Source: DASQFQ01 sp963811595
Lineage (GTDB): Bacteria > Actinomycetota > Thermoleophilia > Solirubrobacterales > Solirubrobacteraceae
Direction: 5' to 3'
Length of the DNA stretch: 64,000 nt
NCBI GenBank assembly: GCA_963811595.1
Contig: CAWERW010000011.1
Location: 1-64,000 of the forward strand
In this document: piece by piece, positions 27,300 through 36,566 of the stretch
Position numbering within the stretch: the stretch's first letter is position 1
Layout: each line of letters starts with the position of its first letter
Notes under the pieces: model-generated
The model's database searches: none
Seen by the model: the letters and a program-made list of their open reading frames with translations, nothing else
What the model was told of the DNA's origin: nothing
Position numbers and translations under genes: made by a program

Positions 27300-28934
27300 A
27301 TGCGCCGGTTGACGACTACGGGAGGAGTCGCGGCATTCGCGGCTGCCATGGCGCTGCTGGTGGGGGCCTGCGGCAGCTCCGACGAGGGCGGTGGGGGCAG
27401 CGTCCAGGCCGACCAGAACGCGGCCGGCACGCTGGGCGAGGGGAGTACGGCCAAGAAGGGCGGGGAGCTGACGGTCGGGCTGGCGGAGGACCCGGATCAG
27501 CTCGACCCGACGCTGGCGCGCACGTTCGTGGGCCGGATCGTGTTCGCGAACATGTGCGAGAAGCTCTACGACCTCGACGAGAAGCTCGAGATCGTCCCGC
27601 AGCTCGCCTCGGACCTGCCGCAGATCTCCGGTGACGGCAAGACCGTCACGATCAAGCTCCGCGACGGCATCAAGTTCAACGACGGGACGCAGTTCGACGC
27701 CGACGCCGTCAAGACGTCGCTCGACCGTCACCGCGAGCTCGAGGAGTCGGGCCGCGCCAGCGAGCTCGCTCCGGTCAGCTCGGTCAAGGTCGTGGATCCG
27801 AGCACCGTGGAGCTCAAGCTGTCGACGCCGTTCGCGCCGCTGACGGCGCAGCTCGCCGACCGCGCGGGCATGGTGATGTCGCCCAAGGCGCTCGACAAGC
27901 TCGGCGAGAAGTTCGCCACCGACCCCGTGTGCGTCGGGCCGTTCCAGTACGCGAGCCGCACCGAGGGCGACCAGATCGTGCTCGAGCGGGCGCCGGACTA
28001 CTACGACGCCGACAAGGTCAAGCTCGACAAGCTGACCTTCAAGATCATCATCGAGTCGAGCGCGCGGGCGTCGAACCTGCGCTCCGGCGACGTCGACGTG
28101 ATCGACCGCCTCGAGCCGAGCGACCTGCCGGCCGTCAAGAAGGACTCGAAGCTGCAGACGCTCGCCGTGACCTCGCTGGGGTACCAGGGGCTCACGGTCA
28201 ACGTCGGCAACAAGAACGGGCTGGGCAAGCCGCCCGGGAAGGTCACCACGCCGCTCGCGTCCGAGCCGAAGCTGCGCGAGGCGTTCGACGCCGCGATCGA
28301 CCGCAAGGGGATCGCCAAGATCGTCTACGACGACGGCGTCGAGCCGGCCTGCAGCCCGATCTCGCCGGTCAACCCGCTGCACGACGAGAGCCTGCAGTGC
28401 CCGGCGCGCGACGTCGCCAAGGCCAAGCAGCTCGTGCAGGAGAGCGGCGCCAAGACGCCGGTGCCGGTCACGATGATGCTCAACACCGACGCGGTCGCGC
28501 TGCGGCTCGGTCAGACGATCCAGGCGATGACGAAGGAGGCGGGCTTCGACGTCAAGCTGCAGCCGACCGAGTTCACGAGCGCGCTCGACAAGGGCGACGC
28601 CGGAGAGTTCGACACGTTCCAGATCGGCTGGTCCGGCCGCGTCGACCCGGACGGCGACATCTACGAGTTCGTCGCCAGCAAGGGCTCGCAGAACATCGCC
28701 GGCTACTCCAGCGACGAGCTCGACGCGCTGCTCGACAAGGCGCGCACGACCAACGACGAGGCGGAGCGCAAGGAGCTCTACAAGCAGGCCGTCGCCGTGG
28801 TCAACCGCGACCGCCCGCTGATCTACCTCTTCCACGAGAAGTTCATCACCGGCGCGAGCAAGCAGGTGGCCGGGCTGAAGGTGTTCGGCGACGGGTTGAT
28901 GCGCTTCAAGGAGGCCGGCCTGGCCGGCGGCTGA
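27300..28934 (+). CDS. Peptide/solute ABC transporter substrate-binding lipoprotein (SBP family 5)
   Basis: A 544-residue lipoprotein with lipobox VGAC after a clear signal sequence. Family 5 markers are GGELTVGLAEDPDQLDPTLA, LYDLDEKLEIVPQLASDLPQ, VTIKLRDGIKFNDGTQFDAD and DPVCVGPFQYASRTEGDQIV, with the C-terminal NRDRPLIYLFHEKFITGASK. A Cys pair (around NMCEKL and DPVCVGP) could form a disulfide. Start: ATG with AGGGGAG upstream. It is the first gene of a six-gene operon ending in a gamma-glutamyltransferase, so glutathione or other gamma-glutamyl peptides are plausible ligands. That is inference. Confidence 0.9.
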   Translation: MRRLTTTGGVAAFAAAMALLVGACGSSDEGGGGSVQADQNAAGTLGEGSTAKKGGELTVGLAEDPDQLDPTLARTFVGRIVFANMCEKLYDLDEKLEIVPQLASDLPQISGDGKTVTIKLRDGIKFNDGTQFDADAVKTSLDRHRELEESGRASELAPVSSVKVVDPSTVELKLSTPFAPLTAQLADRAGMVMSPKALDKLGEKFATDPVCVGPFQYASRTEGDQIVLERAPDYYDADKVKLDKLTFKIIIESSARASNLRSGDVDVIDRLEPSDLPAVKKDSKLQTLAVTSLGYQGLTVNVGNKNGLGKPPGKVTTPLASEPKLREAFDAAIDRKGIAKIVYDDGVEPACSPISPVNPLHDESLQCPARDVAKAKQLVQESGAKTPVPVTMMLNTDAVALRLGQTIQAMTKEAGFDVKLQPTEFTSALDKGDAGEFDTFQIGWSGRVDPDGDIYEFVASKGSQNIAGYSSDELDALLDKARTTNDEAERKELYKQAVAVVNRDRPLIYLFHEKFITGASKQVAGLKVFGDGLMRFKEAGLAGG

Positions 28935-28944
28935 GGACCGGAGG

Positions 28945-29901
28945 ATGCGCTCGTTCATCCTGCGCCGGGCCGGCGCCGCGCTGATCGTCCTGCTGCTGTC
29001 GAGCATCGTCGTCTTCGTCGGCCTGCGCGCGCTGCCGGGTGACACCGCGCTCGCGCTGGCCGGCGAGAACCGCGACCCGGCGGCGCTCGAGGCCGTGCGC
29101 GAGAAGTACGGCCTCGACAAGCCCGTGCCGGTCCAGTACGTCACCTGGCTCAGCCACGTCGTGCGCGGGGACCTGGGGGAGTCGAGCAAGAGCGGCCTGC
29201 CGGTCGCCGACACGATCGTCGACCGGCTCCCGGTCACGCTCGAGCTGGCGTTCTGGAGCCTGGTGATCGCGCTCGGGCTGGGGATACCGGCGGGCATCCT
29301 GGCGGCGGTGAGGCCAGGCGGGGTGGTCGACTACCTGGGCTCCGGGCTGGCGCTCATCGGGCTGTCCGTGCCGCACTTCTGGCTCGGGCTGATGCTGATC
29401 CTGATCGTGTCCGTCGAGCTCGGGTGGCTGCCGGCGTCGGGCTACACGCCGTTCCTCGAGGACCCGATCGAGAACCTCAAGAAGATGATCATGCCGGCGA
29501 TCGTGCTCGGCACGTCGGTGGCGGCGATCGTGATGCGGCAGATGCGCTCGGCGATGCTCGACTCGCTGGGCGCCGACTACGTCCGCACCGCTCGCGCCAA
29601 GGGGATGCCGGAGCGGCGGGTGGTGTGGAGCCATGCGCTGCGCAACTCGCTGCTCACCGTCGTGACCATCGTCGGCCTCCAGCTGGGGATCCTGATCTCG
29701 GGCGCGGTGGTGACCGAGACGGTCTTCGTCATCCCCGGCTTCGGCAAGCTCACGCTCGACTCGGTGCTGCAGCGCGACTTCGCGCTCGTGCAGGCGGTGG
29801 TGCTCGTGGTGACGTTCGGCTACGTGCTGATCAACCTGCTCGTCGACGTCCTCTACTCCGTGCTCAACCCGCGGATCCGGATCGCGGGGCGCGCAGCGTG
29901 A
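28945..29901 (+). CDS. Peptide ABC transporter permease, DppB-like
   Basis: A 318-residue integral membrane protein. FILRRAGAALIVLLLSSIVV opens it and LRALPGDTALALAGENRDPA follows in the extracytoplasmic loop. The EAA-type coupling motif appears near YVRTARAKGMPERRVVWSHA, and the final FVIPGFGKLTLDSVLQRDFA is conserved in DppB/OppB. Six membrane segments are expected. The ATG is 10 bp after the binding-protein stop. The stop overlaps the next GTG (GTGA). Confidence 0.92.
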   Translation: MRSFILRRAGAALIVLLLSSIVVFVGLRALPGDTALALAGENRDPAALEAVREKYGLDKPVPVQYVTWLSHVVRGDLGESSKSGLPVADTIVDRLPVTLELAFWSLVIALGLGIPAGILAAVRPGGVVDYLGSGLALIGLSVPHFWLGLMLILIVSVELGWLPASGYTPFLEDPIENLKKMIMPAIVLGTSVAAIVMRQMRSAMLDSLGADYVRTARAKGMPERRVVWSHALRNSLLTVVTIVGLQLGILISGAVVTETVFVIPGFGKLTLDSVLQRDFALVQAVVLVVTFGYVLINLLVDVLYSVLNPRIRIAGRAA

Positions 29902-30776
29902 GCACGCCCGAGCTCACCCTCGGCACCGCGCCGCGGATCGGCCGCCGCACGCGCATGCGCCGGCGCTTCCTGCGCCGGCCGATGGCGGTCACCGGGCTGG
30001 TGCTGGCGCTGCTGTTCACGCTGATGGCGGTCTTCGCGCCGCTGATCGCGCCCTACGAGCCGGGGGCGACCGACTTCGCGGCGCCGCTCGCGGGGCCGTC
30101 GGCCGAGCATCTGCTGGGCACCGACGAGCTCGGGCGCGACACGTTCTCGCGCATCGTCTACGGCGCGCGCGCGTCGATGCAGGTCGGCCTGCTCTCGACC
30201 GCGCTGGCGATGCTGGTCGGCGTCCCGCTCGGGCTCGTCGCGGGCTACTTCCGGGGCTGGAGCGATCCGGTGATCTCGCGCATCACCGACGTCCTGCTGG
30301 CCTTCCCGTTCATCGTCATCGCCGTCGGGCTGGCCGCGATCTTCGGGCCGTCGCTGACCAACGCGACGATCGCGCTGGGCTTCGCGGCGATGCCGGGCAT
30401 CGTCCGCGTGACGCGCGGCGAGACGCTCGCGCTGCGGGAGGAGGACTACGTGCGCGCGGCGGTCGCCAACGGCGCCGGCGACCCGACGATCCTGCGCCGC
30501 CACATCCTCCCCAACCTGACGAGCACGCTGCTGGTGCAGGCGACGGTGACGATCCCGCTGGCGATCCTCGGCGAGGCGCTGCTGTCGTTCCTCGGGCTCG
30601 GCGTGCAGCCGCCGACGCCGTCGTGGGGCGTGATGCTGTCGGCCGCGCAGCCGCTGCTCTCGCAGGCGCCGATGCTCGCGGTCTACCCGGGCATCGCGGT
30701 GGCGCTGGCGACGCTCGCCTTCAACCTGCTGGGCGACGGCCTGCGCGACGTCCTCGACCCCCGGATGACGCGCTGA
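29898..30776 (+). CDS. Peptide ABC transporter permease, DppC-like
   Basis: A 292-residue partner permease. After a basic N-terminus it has AVTGLVLALLFTLMAVFAPL, HLLGTDELGRDTFSRIVYGA (hallmark of DppC/OppC), a coupling loop EEDYVRAAVANGAGDPTILR, and a C-terminal FNLLGDGLRDVLDPR. The GTG start overlaps the dppB-like stop, and the stop shares one base with the next ATG (TGATG). All three features indicate tight operon coupling. Confidence 0.92.
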   Translation: MSTPELTLGTAPRIGRRTRMRRRFLRRPMAVTGLVLALLFTLMAVFAPLIAPYEPGATDFAAPLAGPSAEHLLGTDELGRDTFSRIVYGARASMQVGLLSTALAMLVGVPLGLVAGYFRGWSDPVISRITDVLLAFPFIVIAVGLAAIFGPSLTNATIALGFAAMPGIVRVTRGETLALREEDYVRAAVANGAGDPTILRRHILPNLTSTLLVQATVTIPLAILGEALLSFLGLGVQPPTPSWGVMLSAAQPLLSQAPMLAVYPGIAVALATLAFNLLGDGLRDVLDPRMTR

Positions 30777-31756
30777 TGGCGCTGCTCGAGGTCGACGAGC
30801 TGTCCGTGCGCTTCGACTCCGACGAGGGGTCGGTGCACGCGGTCGACCGCGTGTCGTTCTCGCTCGAGGCCGGCGAGGTGCTCGCGATGGTGGGCGAGTC
30901 GGGGTGCGGCAAGAGCGTCACCGCGATGTCGATGCTGCGGCTGCTGCCGCACTCGGCACGGCTGTCGGGCGCCGCGCGCTTCGAGGGCCGCGACCTGCTC
31001 ACGGCCGACGAGCCGAGCCTGCGCAGGGTGCGCGGGCGCGAGATCTCGTTCGTCTTCCAGGAGCCGATGACCTCGCTGAACCCGGTCTTCACCGTCGGCC
31101 GGCAGGTCGGCGAGGTGCTGCGCCACCACCTCGGCCTCGGCCGCGCCGAGGCGCGCGACCGCACGCTCGAGCTGCTCGAGCTCGTCGGCATCCCGGCGCC
31201 CGAGCGGCGGATCGACGAGTACCCGCACCAGCTCTCGGGCGGGATGCGCCAGCGCGTGATGATCGCGATGGCGGTCGCCTGCAACCCGAAGGTGCTGATC
31301 GCCGACGAGCCGACGACGGCGCTCGACGTGACGATCCAGGCGGGCATCCTCGACCTCATGCGCGACATCCGCCAGCGCCTCGGGACCGCGATCATCCTCA
31401 TCACCCATGACCTCGGCGTGGTCGCCGACGTCGCGGACCGCGTGATGGTCATGTACGCGGGCCGCAAGGTCGAGGAGGCGCCGGCGCGCGAGCTGTTCGC
31501 GAACCCGCAGCACCCGTACACGACGGGGCTGCTGGCGGCGCTGCCGCGCTCGGGCCGCCGCAGCATCGACGAGCCGCTGCAGGAGATCCCGGGCGTCGTT
31601 CCCTCGCTCGCGCAGCTGCCCGACGCCTGCGCGTTCGCCCCGCGCTGCCCGCGGGCGGACGACGAGTGCCTGCAGGTGCCGCGGCTCGTGCCCGTCGGCC
31701 CGCAGCACCGGGCCGCCTGCTTCCACCCCGGGGAGGCCGTGTGGAACGGGCGCTGA
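30776..31756 (+). CDS. Peptide ABC transporter ATPase, DppD-like
   Basis: A 326-residue ABC ATPase: Walker A GESGCGKSVTAMSM, Q-loop SFVFQEPMTSLNPVFTVG, signature HQLSGGMRQRVMIAMA, Walker B VLIADEPTTALDVT and switch His in LITHDLGVVADVADR. The oligopeptide-type C-terminal extension is present, with cysteines in CAFAPRCPRADDEC that in relatives bind an iron-sulfur cluster. It heterodimerises with the next ATPase. Its last 16 bp overlap the start of that gene. Confidence 0.93.
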   Translation: MALLEVDELSVRFDSDEGSVHAVDRVSFSLEAGEVLAMVGESGCGKSVTAMSMLRLLPHSARLSGAARFEGRDLLTADEPSLRRVRGREISFVFQEPMTSLNPVFTVGRQVGEVLRHHLGLGRAEARDRTLELLELVGIPAPERRIDEYPHQLSGGMRQRVMIAMAVACNPKVLIADEPTTALDVTIQAGILDLMRDIRQRLGTAIILITHDLGVVADVADRVMVMYAGRKVEEAPARELFANPQHPYTTGLLAALPRSGRRSIDEPLQEIPGVVPSLAQLPDACAFAPRCPRADDECLQVPRLVPVGPQHRAACFHPGEAVWNGR

Positions 31757-32715
31757 ACGGCGACGGGCCGGTGCTCGAGGTCGACGGCCTCGTCAAGCAC
31801 TTCGGCGACGTCCAGGCGGTCGACGGCGTGTCGCTGACGCTGGCGCCGGGCGAGGTGCTCGGCCTCGTCGGCGAGTCGGGCAGCGGCAAGTCGACGGTGG
31901 CGAACTGCATCATGCGGCTGCTCGAGCCGACCGCGGGGACGATCCGGTTGCGCGGGACGGACGTCACGACGCTGTCGCGCAAGCAGATGCGGCCGCTGCG
32001 CCGCGAGCTGCACATGGTCTTCCAGGACCCGTACTCGTCGCTGAACCCGCGCATGACCGTCGGCGACATCGCGGCCGAGCCGCTGCGGCTGCACAAGCTC
32101 GCGTCGGGCAAGCAGCTCGACGAGCGCACGCAGGAGCTGTTCGAGCAGGTCGGGCTGCGACCGGAGATCCGCGACCGCTACCCGCACGAGCTGTCGGGCG
32201 GGCAGCGCCAGCGGGTCGGGCTGGCGCGGGCGCTGAGCGTGAAGCCGAGCGTGCTGATCGCCGACGAGCCGGTGTCGGCGCTCGACGTCTCCGTGCAGGC
32301 GGGGATCCTCAACCTGCTGCGCGAGCTGCAGGCCGAGATGGGCTTCTCGTGCCTGTTCATCACCCACGACCTGTCGATCGTCGAGTACCTGTGCGACCGC
32401 GTGGCGGTCATGTACCTGGGCGAGGTGGTCGAGTCGGGCACGCGCGAGGAGCTGTTCGAGTCGCCGCGGCACCCGTACACGCAGGCGCTGCTGTCGGCGG
32501 CGCTCGTGCCCGATCCCGAGGTGCAGCGCACGCGCCGCCGGATCGTGCTCGAGGGCGACATCCCGAGCCCGGCCGACCCGCCGTCGGGCTGCCGCTTCCG
32601 CACGCGCTGCCCGCTGAGCGACGAGTCGTCGCCGCGCTGCCTGGAGGAGCGGCCGGAGCTGCGGGGCGACGGCCACCTCGTAGCGTGTCACCTCGTGGAA
32701 GAGGGCCGGACATGA
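31741..32715 (+). CDS. Peptide ABC transporter ATPase, DppF-like
   Basis: A 324-residue ABC ATPase: LEVDGLVKHFGDVQAVDGVS, Walker A GESGSGKST, HMVFQDPYSSLNPRMTVGDI, signature HELSGGQRQRVGLARAL and Walker B VLIADEPVSALDVS. It has the same oligopeptide extension with PSGCRFRTRCPLSDES. The GTG at 31741 (VERALNGDG) lies inside the end of the preceding ATPase; the next candidate starts fall inside the conserved domain. The stop overlaps the gamma-glutamyltransferase ATG (ATGA). Confidence 0.92.
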   Translation: MERALNGDGPVLEVDGLVKHFGDVQAVDGVSLTLAPGEVLGLVGESGSGKSTVANCIMRLLEPTAGTIRLRGTDVTTLSRKQMRPLRRELHMVFQDPYSSLNPRMTVGDIAAEPLRLHKLASGKQLDERTQELFEQVGLRPEIRDRYPHELSGGQRQRVGLARALSVKPSVLIADEPVSALDVSVQAGILNLLRELQAEMGFSCLFITHDLSIVEYLCDRVAVMYLGEVVESGTREELFESPRHPYTQALLSAALVPDPEVQRTRRRIVLEGDIPSPADPPSGCRFRTRCPLSDESSPRCLEERPELRGDGHLVACHLVEEGRT

Positions 32716-34397
32716 GCTTCACCACGCGGCCCGAGCTGCGCGGGACGTTCGGCATGGTCGCCTCGACGCACTGGCTGGCGTCGGGGGCGGGGATGTCGGT
32801 GCTCGAGCGCGGCGGCAACGCGTTCGACGCGGCGGTGGCGGCGGGGTTCGTGCTCCAGGTCGTGGAGCCGCACCTCAACGGGCCGGGCGGCGACGTGCCG
32901 GCGATCGTGTGGCCCGTGGAGCGCGGCGAGCCGGTCGTGGTGTGCGGGCAGGGGCCGGCGCCGCAGGCGGCGACGATCGACACGTACCGGTCGCTCGGCC
33001 TCGATCTCGTGCCGGGCGAGGGGCCGTACGCCGCCGTCGTGCCGGGCGCGTTCGACGCGTGGTGCCTGATGCTGCGCGACTTCGGGACGTGGGAGCTCGC
33101 GGACGTGCTGGAGGCGGCGATCGGATATGCGGGCGGGGGCTACCCGGTCGTGCCGGGGATCCGCGCGGCGGCGCGCGGCCTGCCGCCCGAGTGGACGAGC
33201 TCGGCCGAGCTCTACGCATCGCTGCCCGAGGACGGCGAGCTGTTCCGCAATCGCGCGCTGGCCGAGACGTTCGAGCGGCTCGCGCGCTCGGGCGGCGGCT
33301 CGCGCGAGGCGCGGATCGACGCGGCGCGCGACGCGTTCTACCGCGGCTGGGTCGCGGAGGCGATCCTCACCTCGGACGAGCGCGGGCTGCTCTCCGGCGA
33401 CGACCTGGCGGGCTGGGCGGCGACGCTCGAGATGCCGGTCATGCTCGACTACCACGGCCACACGATCTGCAAGACCGGGCCGTGGGGGCAGGGCCCGGTG
33501 CTGCTCCAGCAGCTCGCGCTGCTGGCCGGCTTCGACCTCGCCGCGATGGCTCCGGCGGACTTCATCCACACCGTCGCCGAGTGCGCGAAGCTCGCGTTCG
33601 CGGACCGCGACGCGTGGTACGGCGACCCGGACTTCGTCGACGTCCCGCTCGGCGCGCTGCTCAGCGCCGAGTACGCGGACGAGCGGCGCGCGCTCGTGGG
33701 GGACCGCGCCTCCGAGGAGCTGCGCCCGGGCGCGCCGGGCGGCCGCGAGCCGATCTTGCCGCCGCTGGCCTCCGGCGCCGGCGGAGGCACGATCGAGCCG
33801 ACCGTCGGGCTCGCGGGCGACACCTGCCACCTCGACGTCGCCGACCGCCACGGCAACCTCGTCTCGGCCACGCCGAGCGGCGGCTGGCTGCACGGCGCCG
33901 CGGTCGTCCCCGGCCTCGGGTTCTGCCTCGGCACGCGTGCGCAGATGTTCTGGCTCACCGAGGGGCTGCCGAGCTCACTCGAGCCGGGCAAGCGCCCGCG
34001 CACGACGCTCACGCCCACGCTCGTCCTGCGCGAGGGCGAGCCGTACATGGCGATCGGCACGCCCGGCGGCGACATGCAGGACCAGTGGCAGCTCGGCGCC
34101 CTCCTCGGCCACCTCCACCTCGGCCGCGACCTCCAGGCCGCGATCGACGCCCCGGGCTTCCACGTCAACCACGGCCCGAGCTCGTTCCATCCGCGCGAGC
34201 TGTCGCTCAACGAGCTCGAGCTCGAGGAGCGCGCTGGGCCGGATGTGATCGCCGAGCTGCGGCGGCGCGGCCACGACGTGCTGGTGCGCCCGCCGTGGTC
34301 GCTGGGGCGGGTGAGCGCCGTCGCGCGCGAGCCGGACGGGCTGCTCAAAGCTGGGGCGAACCCGCGCGGGATGCAGGGCTACGCGGTCGGGCGGTGA
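32712..34397 (+). CDS. Gamma-glutamyltransferase family protein, cytosolic
   Basis: 561 residues, without a signal peptide. GGT markers: GMVASTHWLASGAGMSVLER, GGNAFDAAVAAGFVLQVVEP, HLNGPGGD, then the autoprocessing site AGDTCHLDVADRHGNLVSAT, whose first Thr is the expected nucleophile after self-cleavage, and RTTLTPTLVLREGEPYMAIG. The second Thr of the usual TTH is Cys here. Being the last gene of a peptide importer, it probably cleaves the gamma-glutamyl bond of an imported peptide such as glutathione. Some relatives are acylases on other amides, so the substrate is uncertain. Confidence 0.85.
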   Translation: MSFTTRPELRGTFGMVASTHWLASGAGMSVLERGGNAFDAAVAAGFVLQVVEPHLNGPGGDVPAIVWPVERGEPVVVCGQGPAPQAATIDTYRSLGLDLVPGEGPYAAVVPGAFDAWCLMLRDFGTWELADVLEAAIGYAGGGYPVVPGIRAAARGLPPEWTSSAELYASLPEDGELFRNRALAETFERLARSGGGSREARIDAARDAFYRGWVAEAILTSDERGLLSGDDLAGWAATLEMPVMLDYHGHTICKTGPWGQGPVLLQQLALLAGFDLAAMAPADFIHTVAECAKLAFADRDAWYGDPDFVDVPLGALLSAEYADERRALVGDRASEELRPGAPGGREPILPPLASGAGGGTIEPTVGLAGDTCHLDVADRHGNLVSATPSGGWLHGAAVVPGLGFCLGTRAQMFWLTEGLPSSLEPGKRPRTTLTPTLVLREGEPYMAIGTPGGDMQDQWQLGALLGHLHLGRDLQAAIDAPGFHVNHGPSSFHPRELSLNELELEERAGPDVIAELRRRGHDVLVRPPWSLGRVSAVAREPDGLLKAGANPRGMQGYAVGR

Positions 34398-34412
34398 GTC
34401 CGCCGCTCAGGC

Positions 34413-35435
34413 TCAGCGCGCCGCGATGAAGCTTCCTTGCAGCGCCGCGGCCGTCCGTCGCCACCGGCCGTCCACCACGACGTCGCGAAAACGCGCAGGC
34501 AGCCCGTTTCCGCTGAGCGGAGTCGCGCTGTCCTGCACGTGGAAGTGCAGGTGCGGCTCGGAGCTGTTCCCGGAGTTACCGACCCGGGCGAGTAGGTCGC
34601 CCGCGCGTACCCGGTCGCCGGGGCGCACCCGCACACTGCCGGAGCGCAGGTGTCCGAGCAGCGCGAACGCACCGTCCCCGATGTCGAGCAGGACATGGTT
34701 GCCGGCCGGGTCGTCGGCGTTCTCGACCTCGACGCGAGGCCGGTTGTCGCGCACGCCGTCCTTGGCCGCGACGACGACCCCGTCGGCCGGCGCGACGACT
34801 CGTCTGTCCCAAGCGGCGTAGTCGCGGTTGTGGACTCCCTGCCCGCTCGCGGTGCCTCCGCGCTTCCAGCGCACGAAGTCGATCGCGTGGCGCTGGTCGG
34901 GTGCGACGACGTGATAGTTGCGCAGCTCGTCAGGGCCGCCCCAGTACACCCACCAGCGACCCTCGAGCGGCAGCCGCAGGTGCACGCGGCGGCCGGCCGC
35001 CGGGTCTGGCGGCAGCGGCTCACGTGGGGCGAAGCGCAGGCTGGCGATGGCGCCCCGTCCGTCGAAGACCAGGTCGACGTCCAGGACGCCGGCGCCCCAG
35101 CGGTGATCGGCGGCGTAGATCCTCAAGCCCCGGTCCACCGGCAAGCGGCTCTCAGCGACCCGTGAGGCGATCGGAGCCGTAGCCAGCGTGTCTGCGAGCG
35201 CCGCCCTCAGGGTCTCCAATGGAACCTCTTCGGCGAGCTCCGGCGCGAACCGCGCGTGCAGCGCCTCGGCGTCACCGGCGCGCAGCAGCTCCACCGCTGC
35301 CCGCCCCTGCTGCGCGACACCACGTTCGGCGGCCGGATATCCGCGTGGCACCCCGACAGGATCGGGCCGAGCGGCAGCCGTTGCGCAGTCCAGGGACAGG
35401 AACAGCAGAGCCGCAGCGATGGCGAGGCGGCGCAT
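34413..35435 (-). CDS. Secreted M23-family metallopeptidase (LytM/peptidoglycan endopeptidase fold)
   Basis: A 340-residue protein with a signal peptide (LAIAAALLFLSLDCATAAAR). Residues about 45-110 (VELLRAGDAEALHARFAPEL) resemble a DUF3887-like domain. The peptidase part begins with the zinc His and Asp in RHAIDFVRWKRGG, followed by VVAPADGVVVAAKDGV, GNHVLLDIGDGAFALLGHLR, and HLHFHV with the remaining ligands. Both M23 metal motifs are therefore intact. It likely cuts peptidoglycan cross-bridges or serves as a cell-wall activator. It faces the gamma-glutamyltransferase gene tail-to-tail with a 15-bp gap. Confidence 0.85.
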   Translation of the reverse strand: MRRLAIAAALLFLSLDCATAAARPDPVGVPRGYPAAERGVAQQGRAAVELLRAGDAEALHARFAPELAEEVPLETLRAALADTLATAPIASRVAESRLPVDRGLRIYAADHRWGAGVLDVDLVFDGRGAIASLRFAPREPLPPDPAAGRRVHLRLPLEGRWWVYWGGPDELRNYHVVAPDQRHAIDFVRWKRGGTASGQGVHNRDYAAWDRRVVAPADGVVVAAKDGVRDNRPRVEVENADDPAGNHVLLDIGDGAFALLGHLRSGSVRVRPGDRVRAGDLLARVGNSGNSSEPHLHFHVQDSATPLSGNGLPARFRDVVVDGRWRRTAAALQGSFIAAR

Positions 35436-35489
35436 GTCCTTGGCGTGCCCCGGAATCGGCCCCGCGACACATCCCGAGCCACAGCGGGC

Positions 35490-36566
35490 TCAGCTGACGC
35501 GGAGCGCGGCGTCGAGGTCCGCCCACAGGTCCTCGACGTGCTCGAGGCCGACGCTGACGCGCAGCAGGCTCTCGGGCGTCGCCTCCTTCGGGTAGCGCGA
35601 GCGGCGCTCCATCAGCGTTTCCACGCCGCCGAGGCTCGTGGCATGGATCACGACGCGGACGCGCTCGCAGACCGCCTGTGCGGCGTCGGGACCGCCCGGC
35701 ACCTCGAAGGCGAGCATCGCTCCGAAGCCATCGAGCAGCCGTGCGGCGCGGCCGTGACCTGGATCGGAGGGAAGGCCGGGGTAATGGACCTCGCTGACGC
35801 CGGGGTGGGCGGCGAGCCGCTCGGCGAGCACGATCGCGGTCGCCTGCGCGCGTTCGAGGCGCACCGCCAGCGTGCGCAGGCCGCGCAGCGCGAGGAACGC
35901 CTCGAGCGCGCCCGGGGTGGCGCCGAGCAGCCCGCGCGTGTGGCGGAGCGCCTCGGTGCGCTGCGGGGTGCGCCCGGTGGCGACGCCCATCAGCAGGTCG
36001 GAGTGGCCGCCGATGAACTTCGTGGCGCTGTGCATGACGACGTCGGCGCCGAGCTCGAGCGGGCGCACCAGCAGCGGCGTGGCGAACGTGGCGTCGACGA
36101 CGACCTCGGCGCCCGCGGCGTGGGCGCCCTCGCACAGGCGGTCCAGCTCGGCGACGCCGACGAGCGGGTTCGTCAGCGGCTCGGCCCACAGCAGCGCGGC
36201 GCCCTCGCACGCGCGCAGCACCGCCTCGGTGTCGGTGAGGTCGACCTCCTCGAGCTCGAGCCGGCCCGCCGCGGCCCGCTCCTGCAGCAGCACGCGCACG
36301 CCCGTGTAGCCGACGGCGGGACCGACGACGCGGGCGCCGAGCGGGAGCGGCTCGAGCACCGCACTCGCCGCTGCCATCCCGGAGGAGAACGCCACCGCGC
36401 CGCCGCCCTCGAGCGCGCCGATCGCCGCCTCGAACGCCTCCCAGGTCGGCGTCCCCTCCTCGCGGGCGTAGCCCTCCTCGTGGTACGGCGCGGTCAGCAC
36501 CACCGGCACGGACAGCGGGCCTTCGGAGGGGCGGCCGCCGTGGACGAGGCGCGTCTCGGGCCTCAC
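35490..36566 (-). CDS. Cys/Met metabolism PLP enzyme (cystathionine gamma-lyase/synthase-like)
   Basis: A 358-residue fold-type I trans-sulfuration enzyme. ETRLVHGGRPSEGPLSVPVV opens it. Then come AVAFSSGMAAASAVLEPL, VVVDATFATPLLVRPLELGA and the PLP lysine in VMHSATKFIGGHSDLLMG. The C-terminal SLGGVETLMERRSRYPKEAT and LLRVSVGLEHVEDLWADLDA are family features. The sequence is a little short (usual 380-400). The Tyr/Arg motif of the synthases (YSR-like) is not obvious near the start, so lyase, synthase and deaminase activities cannot be separated. The GTG start overlaps the NUDIX stop. Confidence 0.85.
   Translation of the reverse strand: MRPETRLVHGGRPSEGPLSVPVVLTAPYHEEGYAREEGTPTWEAFEAAIGALEGGGAVAFSSGMAAASAVLEPLPLGARVVGPAVGYTGVRVLLQERAAAGRLELEEVDLTDTEAVLRACEGAALLWAEPLTNPLVGVAELDRLCEGAHAAGAEVVVDATFATPLLVRPLELGADVVMHSATKFIGGHSDLLMGVATGRTPQRTEALRHTRGLLGATPGALEAFLALRGLRTLAVRLERAQATAIVLAERLAAHPGVSEVHYPGLPSDPGHGRAARLLDGFGAMLAFEVPGGPDAAQAVCERVRVVIHATSLGGVETLMERRSRYPKEATPESLLRVSVGLEHVEDLWADLDAALRVS

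Noticed and set aside
23369..27634. A 1,421-codon open frame on the plus strand
   Set aside because: It reads acdS out of frame, then matches the E1-like gene only between 24272 and about 25277, then leaves frame again. It is a product of high GC and one indel, not a giant gene.
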